The position numbers and the translations under genes were made by a program. Positions 25,119-35,670 of a stretch of DNA of 64,000 nucleotides are shown here, piece after piece; within the stretch, counting starts at the first letter, position 1; the number at the start of each line of letters is the position of its first letter. This DNA comes from Reinekea marina. GTDB lineage: Bacteria; Pseudomonadota; Gammaproteobacteria; Pseudomonadales; Natronospirillaceae. Below the pieces are notes generated by a model. It saw only the letters and a list, made by a program, of their open reading frames with translations, was not told the origin of the DNA and did not search any database. The stretch lies in NCBI RefSeq assembly GCF_030409715.1, contig NZ_JAUFQI010000001.1, positions 1,047,001 to 1,111,000 on the forward strand. The letters are read 5' to 3'.

Positions 25119-26009
25119 ATGTCCGAATCAACTAGAAAGAAAGGCATCGATTACTGGCTTCCAAAGTTAGTGTTGTCGCCAACGGTAGCGATCACGATCG
25201 TGTTTATATATGGATTTATTATTTGGACGACTATTTTGTCCTTTACTAAATCTCGATTTTTACCACAGTACGACTTTGTCGGTTTCGACCAATACGTTAA
25301 GTTGTTTTTAAATGACCGCTGGATGGGGTCGTTAGCCAACTTGGCCATATTTGGCACACTGTTTATCTTAATCTGTATGGTGATTGGGCTGGTCTTTGCC
25401 ATTTTGCTGGACCAAAACATCCGTGCCGAAGGGGCGTTAAGAACAATCTACCTTTACCCTATGGCGCTGTCATTTATCGTAACAGGTACCGTATGGAAGT
25501 GGATATTGAACCCTACAGTGGGCATTGAAAAATTCATGCGCGACTTAGGCTTTGAGAATTTCACGTTCGATTGGATCGTCGATCCAGATATGGCTATTTA
25601 CACCATTGTTATTGCCGGCATATGGCAATCGAGTGGGTTTGTAATGGCTATATTTTTAGCCGGATTGCGAGGCATCGATACCTCCATCATCAAAGCCGCT
25701 CAACTAGATGGCGCTAACCTGTTCTCGGTATACACTCGAATCATCATACCTTCAATGCGTCCAGTGTTCTTTTCGGCCTTTATTATGTTGGCTCATATTG
25801 CCATTAAGAGTTTTGATTTAATCATGGCATTAACCGGCGGTGGCCCAGGAACATCAACCGATGTCCCAGCGATATTCATGTATCAAATATCATTCCAGCG
25901 AGCGCAGTTAGGCGTCGGTGCCGCTTCAGCCGTCATAATGCTAATGGGTGTTACGGCTATTTTAATCCCCTATCTCTATTCTGAATTGAGGGTAAAGAAC
26001 AATGATTAA
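25119..26009 (+). CDS. gtsB: Glucose ABC transporter permease
   Basis: A 296-residue MalF-type permease with six predicted membrane segments and the EAA-type coupling loop around AAQLDGANLFSVYTRIIIP. The ATG at 25119 is preceded by GGGCGGAG; an in-frame TTG at 25101 is less likely. Sequence follows Pseudomonas GtsB (for instance RTIYLYPMALSFIVTGT and the end LYSELRVKNND). Overlaps gtsC by eight bases. Confidence 0.92.
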   Translation: MSESTRKKGIDYWLPKLVLSPTVAITIVFIYGFIIWTTILSFTKSRFLPQYDFVGFDQYVKLFLNDRWMGSLANLAIFGTLFILICMVIGLVFAILLDQNIRAEGALRTIYLYPMALSFIVTGTVWKWILNPTVGIEKFMRDLGFENFTFDWIVDPDMAIYTIVIAGIWQSSGFVMAIFLAGLRGIDTSIIKAAQLDGANLFSVYTRIIIPSMRPVFFSAFIMLAHIAIKSFDLIMALTGGGPGTSTDVPAIFMYQISFQRAQLGVGAASAVIMLMGVTAILIPYLYSELRVKNND

Positions 26010-26880
26010 ATCTAACGATAAGCGTTATTCAGAAATCACCTATAAAGCACTACTTTATGCGGTGTTGGTCATCGCGGCTCTTTATTATCTAGCCCCTTTG
26101 TTGCTCATGGTTTTAACGTCCTTCCGATCTATGGATGAAATTCGAGTGGGTCAACTGATTGAATGGCCAAAGTCATTTACCTTTGACGCTTGGAAAGAAG
26201 CCTGGAGCGAAGTACAAATTGGTGCACGAGAAGATAAAGGGTTACGTCCTTACTTTATTAACTCATTGCAAATGGTTATTCCGTCAGTGCTTATCTCAAC
26301 TTTGTTGGGCGCATTGAATGGTTACGTATTGAGCTTTTGGCGCTTTAGAGGCAGCGAATTATTTTTCGCCTTCTTGCTTGCAGGTTGTTTTTTACCATTC
26401 CAAGCTATCCTACTTCCGCACTCTGTTGTACTGGGTAAATTAGGATTAAGTGGAACCTTAGTTGGTTTGATATTTACCCACGTAATCTACGGAGTTGCGT
26501 TTACCACGCTGTTTTTTAGAAATTACTACGTCAGCTTACCCGGTGAGCTCATCAAAGCAGCTAAGTTAGATGGCGCTGGTTTTTGGCTTATTTTTACTCG
26601 AATCATCTTGCCGTTATCAACACCGATCATCGTCGTGAGTGTGATATGGCAGTTCACCCAAATTTGGAATGATTTCTTATTTGGCGTGGTGTTTTCTGAC
26701 CCAGATTCTCAACCGGTAACGGTCGGTCTCAATAATATGGTTAACTCAACTACAGGTGAAAAGCGCTACAACGTAGATATGGCAGGCGCCATTATTGCGG
26801 CATTGCCGACTGTGTTTGTGTACGTGGTTGCTGGAAAATATTTTGTTCGCGGTCTAACAGCCGGTTCAGTTAAAGGTTAA
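26002..26880 (+). CDS. gtsC: Glucose ABC transporter permease
   Basis: A 292-residue MalG-type permease with six membrane segments and the EAA-type loop AAKLDGAGFWLIFTRIILPLS. It pairs with GtsB to form the channel. The ending of the protein, KYFVRGLTAGSVKG, is typical of sugar permeases. gtsD follows after 13 bases. Confidence 0.92.
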   Translation: MIKSNDKRYSEITYKALLYAVLVIAALYYLAPLLLMVLTSFRSMDEIRVGQLIEWPKSFTFDAWKEAWSEVQIGAREDKGLRPYFINSLQMVIPSVLISTLLGALNGYVLSFWRFRGSELFFAFLLAGCFLPFQAILLPHSVVLGKLGLSGTLVGLIFTHVIYGVAFTTLFFRNYYVSLPGELIKAAKLDGAGFWLIFTRIILPLSTPIIVVSVIWQFTQIWNDFLFGVVFSDPDSQPVTVGLNNMVNSTTGEKRYNVDMAGAIIAALPTVFVYVVAGKYFVRGLTAGSVKG

Positions 26881-26893
26881 TAGGAGTTCTAGA

Positions 26894-28006
26894 ATGGCTG
26901 GTTTATCAATTCAAAATGTACAAAAAAGCTTTGGTCAAACACATATCTTAAAAGGTATTGACCTTGAAATTAATGACGGTGAGTTTGTAATTTTAGTAGG
27001 ACCTTCTGGTTGCGGTAAATCGACCCTACTTAATTGTATCGCTGGGTTAGAAGAAGTGACGTCGGGTAAAATCCTAATGGGATCAACCGATATGACCCAC
27101 GCAGCACCAAAAGACCGTGACATTGCCATGGTGTTTCAAAGCTATGCACTGTACCCAAACATGAGCGTTCGTAAAAACATTGCCTTTGGTTTAGAAATAC
27201 GAAAAATGCCAAAAGCGGAAATTGCCGAAATTGTAGATAAAGTATCTAAATTACTTCAAATAGAAGATTTGTTAGATAGAAAGCCTTCGCAGCTTTCTGG
27301 TGGTCAACGTCAACGTGTCGCCATGGGTCGTTCGTTAGCTCGCCAACCGTCGGTGTTTTTGTTCGATGAACCTTTATCAAATCTTGATGCAAAATTACGT
27401 GTGGAAATGCGCACTGAAATTAAAAAGCTGCATCAGCGTTTAGGCACCACAATTGTTTATGTAACACACGATCAGATTGAAGCGATGACCTTGGCTGATC
27501 GAATTGCGGTCATGAGAGGTGGTGTATTGCAACAATTTGGTTCACCACAAGAAGTGTATGACGAACCTGAAAACATCTTTGTTGCTGGGTTTATGGGGTC
27601 GCCTTCAATGAACTTTTTGAAGTGCGATGTGGTAGAGCGTGACTCTAATGTGATGGTCCAGGTTGAGTCAGAAGGGACTCACTATTACCTACCTGTACCT
27701 GCATCTCAAGCCGATTTGTCGAGCTATGTGGGTAAGCAAGTTATATTGGGTTTACGGCCAGAGCAGTTAACTCACGTTATGCCGCATGTTCAAGAAGATC
27801 CTAACGTGACACGCGTGACGATTAAAATTGAAGTCACTGAGCCAACAGGCGCAGATACCCTAGTTTTAACTCGAATTAACGACGAAGAATGTGAATGTCG
27901 TGTACACCCTGCTGAAGCAGGTAAGCCGGGTGAAATGATGGACATATTGTTTAATATGGGTAAAGCCGTGTTCTTCGATAGTGAAACGGAAGCCAGAATT
28001 CGCTAG
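26894..28006 (+). CDS. gtsD: Glucose ABC transporter ATP-binding protein
   Basis: A 370-residue MalK/UgpC-type ATPase: Walker A GPSGCGKST, Q-loop VFQSYALYPNM, signature LSGGQRQRVAMGRS, Walker B FLFDEPLSNLD, H-loop VTHDQ, then a TOBE-type C-terminal regulatory domain (about 240-365). The ribosome site AGGAG is six to eight bases upstream. Last gene of the operon before a strong terminator. Confidence 0.95.
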   Translation: MAGLSIQNVQKSFGQTHILKGIDLEINDGEFVILVGPSGCGKSTLLNCIAGLEEVTSGKILMGSTDMTHAAPKDRDIAMVFQSYALYPNMSVRKNIAFGLEIRKMPKAEIAEIVDKVSKLLQIEDLLDRKPSQLSGGQRQRVAMGRSLARQPSVFLFDEPLSNLDAKLRVEMRTEIKKLHQRLGTTIVYVTHDQIEAMTLADRIAVMRGGVLQQFGSPQEVYDEPENIFVAGFMGSPSMNFLKCDVVERDSNVMVQVESEGTHYYLPVPASQADLSSYVGKQVILGLRPEQLTHVMPHVQEDPNVTRVTIKIEVTEPTGADTLVLTRINDEECECRVHPAEAGKPGEMMDILFNMGKAVFFDSETEARIR

Positions 28007-28071
28007 AGCTTCTGATCAAATAGTGTTCGGTTGTCAGGTACTTAGTCGACATATCCTCCGAATTACCCCCT

Positions 28072-28098
28072 AAAAACGCGGTTATACCGCGTTTTTTT
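28072..28098 (+). terminator. Terminator after gtsD
   Basis: AAAAACGCGGT and ACCGCGTTTTT arms with a three-base loop and a T run. Confidence 0.92.
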
Positions 28099-28166
28099 GC
28101 TTTTTAGTACTGCATTTTTACCCGAAACCGCTAGACTGAATAGATGTAAAATTTGAATAGAAGCGA

Positions 28167-31094
28167 ATGCCAAATACAAAGTTATTGCCTCAAAGCTTTG
28201 CTTCCGACTTGGGCTGGTCGGAGGTCTGTCGGTTAGCGGAGTCGCTGTTTCAGGCCAATATCGAAAAGCTGCAAAAAGATCGCCCAGCTTTGGTTGGGGT
28301 CGTGGTGTTTGCGACGAGCTTTGTGACCGGTCGTTTAGAAATATCCTATCGGTCAACGAGCGCTGATCAGCTGTCTAACGTCACCTGTCATGATTATAGT
28401 GTAGGTGAGTTTACTCAAATACAGCTGTACGGTGAGTTGTCTCTAGCCGAAATTGAAGAAATACAGTCCTCTCTAGAGTTTAGCGCAAGCGTGCTGGGTC
28501 GATACCCTCATCAACAAATGGGCATTCGCACCATCAGTAATATTCCTTCCATTATTTATCATGCCGCAGAGCTGGATGGAAAGTGGACCCTTTTGTATGC
28601 AAATGAAGCACTCACTGAAATGTTTGGCTTTCCGGTGAGCCAATTCATTGGCCGACACGCAAAGCAACAAGCCATTGATTTTATTCATCCCGATGATCGT
28701 AGTTCTGTACTAACGGGCTACAGCTTTGCGCGTTCGACCCGAAATGAAGTGTGTTTGTCTTATCGAATTATCGACCAAGAGGGCAAAGTTAGGCACGTTT
28801 CTGAAAAGGTTAACTACCAAAAGGTTCTAGGGCGCTATCAATCTTTTTCTGAAATATGGGAAAAAAATGCCGATAAGAATGATCAAGCCTTTAATGTGCT
28901 AGATCAGCTTGAAGACTTTACTCACGACATCAGCCTGCAAACAGGGCAAGAATTTATAAATCATTTTGGGTTACGTATCGGTCAGCTTGTCAATGTGGAT
29001 CGCGTAATTTTATGCTCCAAAACAAAGCCCAAGTGGTGGGCTACATGGCTTATTGCAAGCCAGGCGGTAAAAGAACCCAATTTTCATTTTCGTGAAACAG
29101 ACGAACAACTCTATGCAAAACCTCGTTGGGATATTGCAACCAATCCAAAAGATGAATTTACAAAGCTGCTATACGGCGGGTATCGATACTTTTCTGTATT
29201 ACCCATTCAAGATGAACATGAGCAAATTAGCGCAGCATTGGTACTTTGTGCTGATACGCCTATCGGGAATAAAGAGTATATCTCTAACCTCATAAAACTG
29301 TTTGGTGTTCGTGTTTTACGTGAAATAACCCAATGTGAATCAAAAGAACGCCAAGAACAGCAAAATAAATTACTTACGCGGCAAAAGCATCAATTAACTC
29401 AGCTAGTGACCCTATTAGGCGAATTGGATAACGTATCGGATGAAGCGGAATTTTTAAGCAGGTGCCAACATTCATTTCAAAGCGCTTTTGAATTGTCTGA
29501 ATTAGAATGGCTATTGTGGGATTCTGGCGATTGGCTACGATGTAAAAAGCAACTTATCCCAAATAAATATTGGTATAAAGAAACGGTTCTGGTGACAGAG
29601 CCTACGGAAATTTCTTATTTGGACCATTGCCGACGAACCGATGAGTTGACGGCTGTAAAAAATACCCAACAGCTATATTGGCCCGTAGGTCGCAGTCACG
29701 CTGGTTTTCTAGTGTTGAGGCTAAAGTTTTGTCAAAGCCTTCCCGATGAAGAGGTGATACAGTTTTCGAAAAACGCCATTCACCTAGCGCTGCAAGGGCT
29801 GTCACAACGCAAGGTGTTGCGACGACAAGCCATGCGAGACAGCTTGACCAGTCTGGGTAATCGAAGCCAGTTGCATGCTTGGATGATTTCTTCCCTTCCT
29901 AGCCAAACCCAATCAGCACTGATGTTATTTGATTTAAATCGTTTTAAAGAAATTAATGATAGTTTCGGGCATCAGTTTGGCGACAAATTATTGAGAGAAA
30001 TTGGCCCAAGAATAGATCAAAGTTTGCGTGGTGAAACTTATTACCTTTCTCGTTTAGGTGGCGATGAGTTTGCGCTTTTTTATCCGAATATCTCAAGAGG
30101 TGGAGCGTTAGAAAAGGCGGCGATGTTACACGAAGCTTTGGCTCAGCCTTATGTGATCGACCAATTGACTTTTCAGGTTGAGGCCAGTGTTGGCGTGTCT
30201 TTTTTTCCACAGCACGGGGCAGATGGCCACGAGTTGTTAAGATGTGCCGATGTTGCTATGTATGCCTCTAAAAGTACGGGTCAACCAGTCACTCAATACA
30301 ATACAGACTTAGACACCAGCACACCTCATAAAATAGCCGTGTTGTCCGAACTCGATGAAGCCTTAAAATCTGGCCAGTTGTCTGTGGTTTACCAACCGCT
30401 GATGGATACTAAATCCGGGCAGACAGGTGGTTTAGAAGCTCTAGTTCGCTGGCAGCACCCTGAGTTTGGTTACTTATCACCGGCTGAGTTCATTCCCATC
30501 TCAGAAATGGGGGAAGGGATTCGAAAAATCACAGATTTTGTCATTCGCGATGCGTTTTCAAATATCAATCACTGGCGAGAGCTCGTTCCTGAATTACAAG
30601 TATCGGTCAATATTTCTCCACGAGTCTTACTTAATCAAAATTTCCCTCAGTACATTGAAGCGCTGCTTGAAGAATACAATGTCGATGGCCACAGTATCGT
30701 CATGGAGCTTACAGAGTCTACTTTGTTAGTCGACCCAGGCCGAGCGATAGAAATCATTAATAGCTTAGCGTCATTGAATATAGAGGTAGAAATTGATGAC
30801 TTTGGAACCGGCTACTCGTCATTGTCGTACTTAAAACAGTTGCCAATATCCGCGCTGAAAATAGACCGTAGCTTTGTAGCCGATTTATTGAGTGATGCTA
30901 GTGATGAAGTGATTGTCTCATCAACCATTAAAATGGCGCACAGCTTGGGGCTTAAAACCGTAGCAGAAGGTGTAGAAGATGAGGTTACACTGGTCCGATT
31001 AATGCGATTAGGTTGTGATATTATTCAAGGTTTCTACTATGCTAAACCGATGCCAGTGAATCAGGTCTGGGCATGGCTTGAACGCAATCGTTAA
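28167..31094 (+). CDS. Hybrid diguanylate cyclase/phosphodiesterase with PAS and GAF sensors
   Basis: A 975-residue soluble signalling protein. In order: an N-terminal region of unknown type (about 1-125), PAS (about 125-240), one or two GAF-like regions (about 245-550), GGDEF (about 560-715) with intact LGGDEF and DSLTSLGNR, and EAL (about 725-965). The EAL catalytic set is present: GLEALVRW, VSVNIS, ELTES, IDDFGTGYSSL, KIDRSF, AEGVED and QGFYYAKP. Both making and breaking of c-di-GMP are therefore possible. The next gene starts 17 bases on and is probably co-transcribed. Confidence 0.92.
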   Translation: MPNTKLLPQSFASDLGWSEVCRLAESLFQANIEKLQKDRPALVGVVVFATSFVTGRLEISYRSTSADQLSNVTCHDYSVGEFTQIQLYGELSLAEIEEIQSSLEFSASVLGRYPHQQMGIRTISNIPSIIYHAAELDGKWTLLYANEALTEMFGFPVSQFIGRHAKQQAIDFIHPDDRSSVLTGYSFARSTRNEVCLSYRIIDQEGKVRHVSEKVNYQKVLGRYQSFSEIWEKNADKNDQAFNVLDQLEDFTHDISLQTGQEFINHFGLRIGQLVNVDRVILCSKTKPKWWATWLIASQAVKEPNFHFRETDEQLYAKPRWDIATNPKDEFTKLLYGGYRYFSVLPIQDEHEQISAALVLCADTPIGNKEYISNLIKLFGVRVLREITQCESKERQEQQNKLLTRQKHQLTQLVTLLGELDNVSDEAEFLSRCQHSFQSAFELSELEWLLWDSGDWLRCKKQLIPNKYWYKETVLVTEPTEISYLDHCRRTDELTAVKNTQQLYWPVGRSHAGFLVLRLKFCQSLPDEEVIQFSKNAIHLALQGLSQRKVLRRQAMRDSLTSLGNRSQLHAWMISSLPSQTQSALMLFDLNRFKEINDSFGHQFGDKLLREIGPRIDQSLRGETYYLSRLGGDEFALFYPNISRGGALEKAAMLHEALAQPYVIDQLTFQVEASVGVSFFPQHGADGHELLRCADVAMYASKSTGQPVTQYNTDLDTSTPHKIAVLSELDEALKSGQLSVVYQPLMDTKSGQTGGLEALVRWQHPEFGYLSPAEFIPISEMGEGIRKITDFVIRDAFSNINHWRELVPELQVSVNISPRVLLNQNFPQYIEALLEEYNVDGHSIVMELTESTLLVDPGRAIEIINSLASLNIEVEIDDFGTGYSSLSYLKQLPISALKIDRSFVADLLSDASDEVIVSSTIKMAHSLGLKTVAEGVEDEVTLVRLMRLGCDIIQGFYYAKPMPVNQVWAWLERNR

Positions 31095-31111
31095 CCAAAA
31101 CAAAGGTTTTT

Positions 31112-33184
31112 ATGAATCAAGAAAAGTTACGGGTTGAATTGATTGAAGCAATGGATCTTGTATCGGTAGATCCTTCGAAGGCTCAGCTTTTCGCAGAAAA
31201 AGCAATGATACGGGCGCAGCGACACGGCTGGGTAGGGGCATTGGCACTCTCGCATATGGTCGTCGCTCTTATTTCAATTGATCGCGAGACAAGTAAGCCG
31301 TCTTTAGAAGATTTTTATAAAGCGTTGACACTTTTTCGCGACTTAAATGAATCCAATTATGTCGCGCAGTGTTATTTTGGGTTGGGGCGTAGTTACTCAA
31401 AAATGGGGCAGTATTCGTTAGCGCTTGAGCAATATCGCAAAGCACTATCAAATGACCTCAAGTCTCAGCGCGGCATCAATCATGATATTCACTTAGCTCT
31501 GGCTGAAACGCTGATGAATATAGGTCAGTGGTCCGATGCCGAACAAGAGTTAATGGGCTTACCTCAGCAATCAGAGTTGTCCGATATCCAATTAGTAAAG
31601 TTTCAATTGCAAGTATTGCGACTAGCCTTTTACCGTGGCGATAAAAAAACCATTAAAGATCAGTTAAAACTGTGTGAACAGTTGGCAGCAGGGTTTGATG
31701 ACCAGGTATGTAGGATTATGGTGGCGTATTACCAAGCTCGGTATGAGGCAAAATTTGTTCGTTTCAAAGTGGGTTATAAGCAACTCGAGCAAATGTGGCG
31801 TAAGGGGCTTGGAGAACGATTTTTTTACCTTCAGTATGAAGCTGGGCAAGATTTTCTGCGCTCGGACTACCCTAAAAAAGGGATTCAAGCGTTAACTTAT
31901 TTGCTCGAACTAGAACACATCCCAGAAATATTACGCCTGAATATACATCAGCTGTTAGCACGTTTTTATGCCAGCCATTTAAGGTATGAATACGCTACTT
32001 TGCATTATCAGTTTGCTGAAGAGCTCAGCAAGCAACTACGTGTAAGTGAAATAAACGAACAATGGGCAAGGCTACAGGTAGAAGAACAGCAGCAATCGTT
32101 AAAAGAACAAATAGCAATAGAAAAACACAATAACTCTGTTCTCGCTGAAAGTAACGCCATGTTGCAAGCCGTGAACAGAATTGCCATGTCCGTAAATGCC
32201 TCTCTTGACTATAAAATGCTATGCCAAAGCCTGCGCGACCAGTTGGTAGGGTGGATTAATGTATCGGTGGTTGGTATTGCCGAAGTAACCGAAGAGCGCC
32301 TAGATTTCAAATGCATAATTGATAACAACGTTTTTGTAGAAACAGATTCAATACCGTTAACTGAAAATCGTTCATGGTCGGTTCGAGCCGTGAATGAAGG
32401 ACGCGTTCTGTATGACAATAACTTTGTCATTAGTGATGAGATATTGGTCACTGAAAACAGCGAGGTGGTTAAATCGGTTTGTTTTGTGCCATTAAAATTC
32501 GAAAGCAAAGTAATTGGTATATTGTCACTGCAATCAAACAAGCCTCAGGTATTCGATGTTCGTAGCATTTCGCTGTTGGAATACATTGCGCCAGTTGTAA
32601 GTATTGCATTCGCTAACCTAGTGCATCTCAATAAAAATTTAGAGCTTAAAGGGGAAGTAAATCGCCAGCGAGATGAACTGAGGGATGTTCGTGACCTAGT
32701 TGCGCACTTGTCCGATCATGACGAGGTTACTGGTTTGCCTAACCGCCAAAGTTTAAGCGGTCATTTTAATCGCTGGCGTCCTCATGGAAACTTTCACTGT
32801 TTAATGATGTCGGTAACAAATTTATCCGAATTGGCGAATCTTTTAGGTTACGGCTCAGATGAAGAAATTATTAAGGTAGTGGCTAAACGGCTAATAAACC
32901 GATTGCGCCCTGATGATTTATTAGTAAGAGGCGCGACGGATCAGTTTATTTTCTTTGTTGAGCGGATGAAAAGTGAAGAAGTACTATTGGAGTTCGCGAA
33001 TAAAATGAAATTTCTTTCCGAGCAACCGTTGCGTGCAAAAGACCAAACCATTAATGCCAGTATTGCTATTGGCATTGTAAGCTTTCCTGATCACGGAGAG
33101 TCACTAGAAGAACTTATGTCTATGGCGAGTATTACATTAAGCCATGCACTCAGTTCAGAGGATGGCTTATTTTTAGCCGGTTAG
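31112..33184 (+). CDS. TPR-GAF protein with degenerate GGDEF domain
   Basis: A 690-residue protein. Helical tetratricopeptide repeats fill about 1-330, followed by a coiled coil, a GAF domain (about 345-515), another coiled coil, and a GGDEF-fold domain (about 530-690). The GGDEF start is recognisable (DEVTGLPNRQSLSGHF), but the active-site motif reads RGATDQF, so it should not make c-di-GMP. It may instead be a partner or receptor for the enzyme encoded just upstream. Its last bases overlap the convergent next gene by four. Confidence 0.85.
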   Translation: MNQEKLRVELIEAMDLVSVDPSKAQLFAEKAMIRAQRHGWVGALALSHMVVALISIDRETSKPSLEDFYKALTLFRDLNESNYVAQCYFGLGRSYSKMGQYSLALEQYRKALSNDLKSQRGINHDIHLALAETLMNIGQWSDAEQELMGLPQQSELSDIQLVKFQLQVLRLAFYRGDKKTIKDQLKLCEQLAAGFDDQVCRIMVAYYQARYEAKFVRFKVGYKQLEQMWRKGLGERFFYLQYEAGQDFLRSDYPKKGIQALTYLLELEHIPEILRLNIHQLLARFYASHLRYEYATLHYQFAEELSKQLRVSEINEQWARLQVEEQQQSLKEQIAIEKHNNSVLAESNAMLQAVNRIAMSVNASLDYKMLCQSLRDQLVGWINVSVVGIAEVTEERLDFKCIIDNNVFVETDSIPLTENRSWSVRAVNEGRVLYDNNFVISDEILVTENSEVVKSVCFVPLKFESKVIGILSLQSNKPQVFDVRSISLLEYIAPVVSIAFANLVHLNKNLELKGEVNRQRDELRDVRDLVAHLSDHDEVTGLPNRQSLSGHFNRWRPHGNFHCLMMSVTNLSELANLLGYGSDEEIIKVVAKRLINRLRPDDLLVRGATDQFIFFVERMKSEEVLLEFANKMKFLSEQPLRAKDQTINASIAIGIVSFPDHGESLEELMSMASITLSHALSSEDGLFLAG

Positions 33185-34044
33185 TTGTTTACAATATTGT
33201 AAGTCTTCAGGGTTGGTATCGAAAAACTCTGGGCTTTGTCGTCGGTTTGCTTGTAATAGAGGATGAAAGTCGCTTTTTCTAAGACGCCTCGGCGCTTAAA
33301 GTATTTTCTATCTGCGTTTTGTTCCCGAGTGATGGTCCAATCGGAGCGATACCCGTTGTCATAACCTCGGTAGTGATGAAAGCTTATGTCTGCCGATTCA
33401 GACGCCGTGCGTTTTTCGCCGCCTAAATAAGCGATTAAACAATTTTCAGCACACCGTTGCTCAATATGGGTGTTGTACTTGTTGATGGCTAGATATCTAG
33501 AAAGTTTTCTAGCTTCGTGTAAATGACCGCCTTCAAGGTTAAACTCAACTGTTTTTAACGATCCGTTATTGTTTAACTGATCAATTATCGTACTGCTGCT
33601 GCCATAAGTTAAATAGCCAGAGACGAGCAGACGTTCGTTGCCACTTATTGAGCTAAAAGACTCTGTGTCTTGTTTCATGGCTATGTGCACCATGTTGGTC
33701 AAACCTGGCCAGTACCCCTTTATTTGGTGAGCACAATATAAGAGTGTCAGAACCAGTAACACCATCAACCAGCCACCCGTAGTACGGTCTCTAAACAGGC
33801 GAATGTGCTTCCATGTAGACCGGAAAGAACCAATGAAGCTCCAAGGTAAAACAAGAGCGACCGTCAAAGTAATCAGCAGTAATCCAAGCCGTGTTGAGAC
33901 AACTTGGTCTTGAATGATGTTTGTAATCGATAAAATGGCAATGCTGAATTTTACAAACACAAGCAACAGCACCACATTTATCCAAAAAGCTGTGCCCTGC
34001 GTGCGGTCTCCTTGCCAATGCAGTTTAATGTAATTCCACATCAA
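33181..34044 (-). CDS. Membrane protein with ClpP/crotonase-like periplasmic domain, probably inactive
   Basis: A 287-residue protein with three predicted N-terminal membrane segments (about 20-38, 50-75 and 92-108). The C-terminal part contains VSGYLTYGSS, FNLEGGHLHEARKLSRYL and CAENCLIAYLGGEKR. This resembles the COG3904-type periplasmic ClpP-like family, where a GG..A helix and a C-x-SAC segment carry the serine. Here that segment is CAENC, without serine. Function unknown; annotation is by motif only. Confidence 0.6.
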   Translation of the reverse strand: MMWNYIKLHWQGDRTQGTAFWINVVLLLVFVKFSIAILSITNIIQDQVVSTRLGLLLITLTVALVLPWSFIGSFRSTWKHIRLFRDRTTGGWLMVLLVLTLLYCAHQIKGYWPGLTNMVHIAMKQDTESFSSISGNERLLVSGYLTYGSSSTIIDQLNNNGSLKTVEFNLEGGHLHEARKLSRYLAINKYNTHIEQRCAENCLIAYLGGEKRTASESADISFHHYRGYDNGYRSDWTITREQNADRKYFKRRGVLEKATFILYYKQTDDKAQSFSIPTLKTYNIVNN

Positions 34045-34072
34045 AAAAATTCCTTTAAATTAATAAAAAGCG

Positions 34073-35464
34073 TTAAGAGCGTTCTTTTATTTTTTCTTCC
34101 GCTCTTTTAGCCGCCTGTATAACTTGTTCTGGAGCCGTTCCTCCTAAATGATCTCGAGCAGCAACCGAACCCTCTAGTGTAAGCACTTGAAAAACATCTT
34201 CTGTGATATCGTTCGAAAAACTTTGTAATTCACTCAAGCTCATCTCGGAGAGGTCTTTGCCTTGTTCGATGCCATAAGCAACCGATTGTCCGACGACTTC
34301 GTGCGCATCACGGAACGGTAGACCTTTTTTCACCAAATAATCGGCTAAATCGGTTGCCGTAGAAAATCCACGAGCCGCCGCTTCATACATGGCTTCACGC
34401 TTAGCTTTAATGTGCGGCACCATATCGGCAAATGCGCGCAAGCTGCCTGCCAGTGTATCTACAGTGTCGAATAGAGGTTCTTTGTCTTCTTGGTTGTCTT
34501 TGTTATAAGCCAAAGGTTGAGATTTCATGAGCGTGAGTAAGCTCATCAAGTGGCCAAAAACTCGGCCCGATTTGCCACGAACTAATTCTGGCACATCAGG
34601 GTTTTTCTTCTGAGGCATAATAGAAGAACCCGTGCAAAATCGATCGGGTAATTCGATAAAATTAAATTGGGCTGATGCCCAAAGTACAAGCTCTTCGGAC
34701 ATTCGAGAAAGGTGCATCATGATCAATGCACCAGTGTGTGTAAACTCAATACCAAAATCTCTATCGGACACTGAATCTAAAGAATTTTCGCTCGCTCGAT
34801 CAAAACCGAGCAATTCGGCTGTACGTTCTCTGTTAATTGGGTAAGTCGTACCCGCCAATGCAGCTGCGCCTAATGGAGAAATATTCACTCGCTTGCGACA
34901 ATCTTGCAAGCGCTCATAGTCACGTTGCAACATTTCATTCCAAGCTAAAAGATGGTGCCCAAATGAAACCGGCTGAGCGGTCTGTAAATGCGTAAAGCCT
35001 GGCATAATAGTGTTGGCTTCTGCGGCTGCTAAGGTGATTAATCCTTGCTGTAGGCGAGTGAGCTCACGGCTTAAAAAATCTATCTCGTCTCGAATGTACA
35101 AGCGAATATCGGTGGCAATTTGATCGTTTCGGCTACGACCTGTGTGCAATTTTTTACCGACGGTGCCTATTTTATCCGTTAGCGCTTTTTCGATATTCAT
35201 GTGAATATCTTCAAGCGCGACAGACCACTTTAATGTTCCGGATTCAATATCGGCTTTTACCGCATTCAAGCCATCGATAATTTGGTCTTTTTCATCGGAA
35301 GTGAGTACACCAACTTCACTTAACATAGTGGCATGTGCGATAGACCCGGCGATATCCTGTCGGTATAAGCGTTGGTCAAAGCCTATTGAAGCTGTAAATT
35401 CGGCTACAAAAGCATCGGTCGCTTCGGCAAAGCGGCCTCCCCAAGCAGAGTTCGTATCGGTCAT
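34073..35464 (-). CDS. argH: Argininosuccinate lyase
   Basis: Splits argininosuccinate into arginine and fumarate, the last step of arginine synthesis. The 463 residues contain the signature [12 protein letters not shown] with the catalytic serine loop, [13 protein letters not shown], and [14 protein letters not shown]. Length is standard. It is divergent from algZ-algR, with 206 bases between. In Pseudomonas argH is also divergent from this pair. Confidence 0.97.
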   Translation of the reverse strand: MTDTNSAWGGRFAEATDAFVAEFTASIGFDQRLYRQDIAGSIAHATMLSEVGVLTSDEKDQIIDGLNAVKADIESGTLKWSVALEDIHMNIEKALTDKIGTVGKKLHTGRSRNDQIATDIRLYIRDEIDFLSRELTRLQQGLITLAAAEANTIMPGFTHLQTAQPVSFGHHLLAWNEMLQRDYERLQDCRKRVNISPLGAAALAGTTYPINRERTAELLGFDRASENSLDSVSDRDFGIEFTHTGALIMMHLSRMSEELVLWASAQFNFIELPDRFCTGSSIMPQKKNPDVPELVRGKSGRVFGHLMSLLTLMKSQPLAYNKDNQEDKEPLFDTVDTLAGSLRAFADMVPHIKAKREAMYEAAARGFSTATDLADYLVKKGLPFRDAHEVVGQSVAYGIEQGKDLSEMSLSELQSFSNDITEDVFQVLTLEGSVAARDHLGGTAPEQVIQAAKRAEEKIKERS

Positions 35465-35670
35465 AACATATGTCCTAGTGGTTGGTAAAAAACTTCATTA
35501 TAAAGGCAGTATTCACGCTGTCACCACTAAATGCGGCAATACTGTTTTTTACCTCGAGTCATTGGGTTAAAAACAGGAGTCGCCTAAACCCTTGGACTGA
35601 AGCGTGACCTACTATACATTAGTCAACATCCAGCTAATGTTTTTGTAGAAAGTTTGAGATACTGACATTT

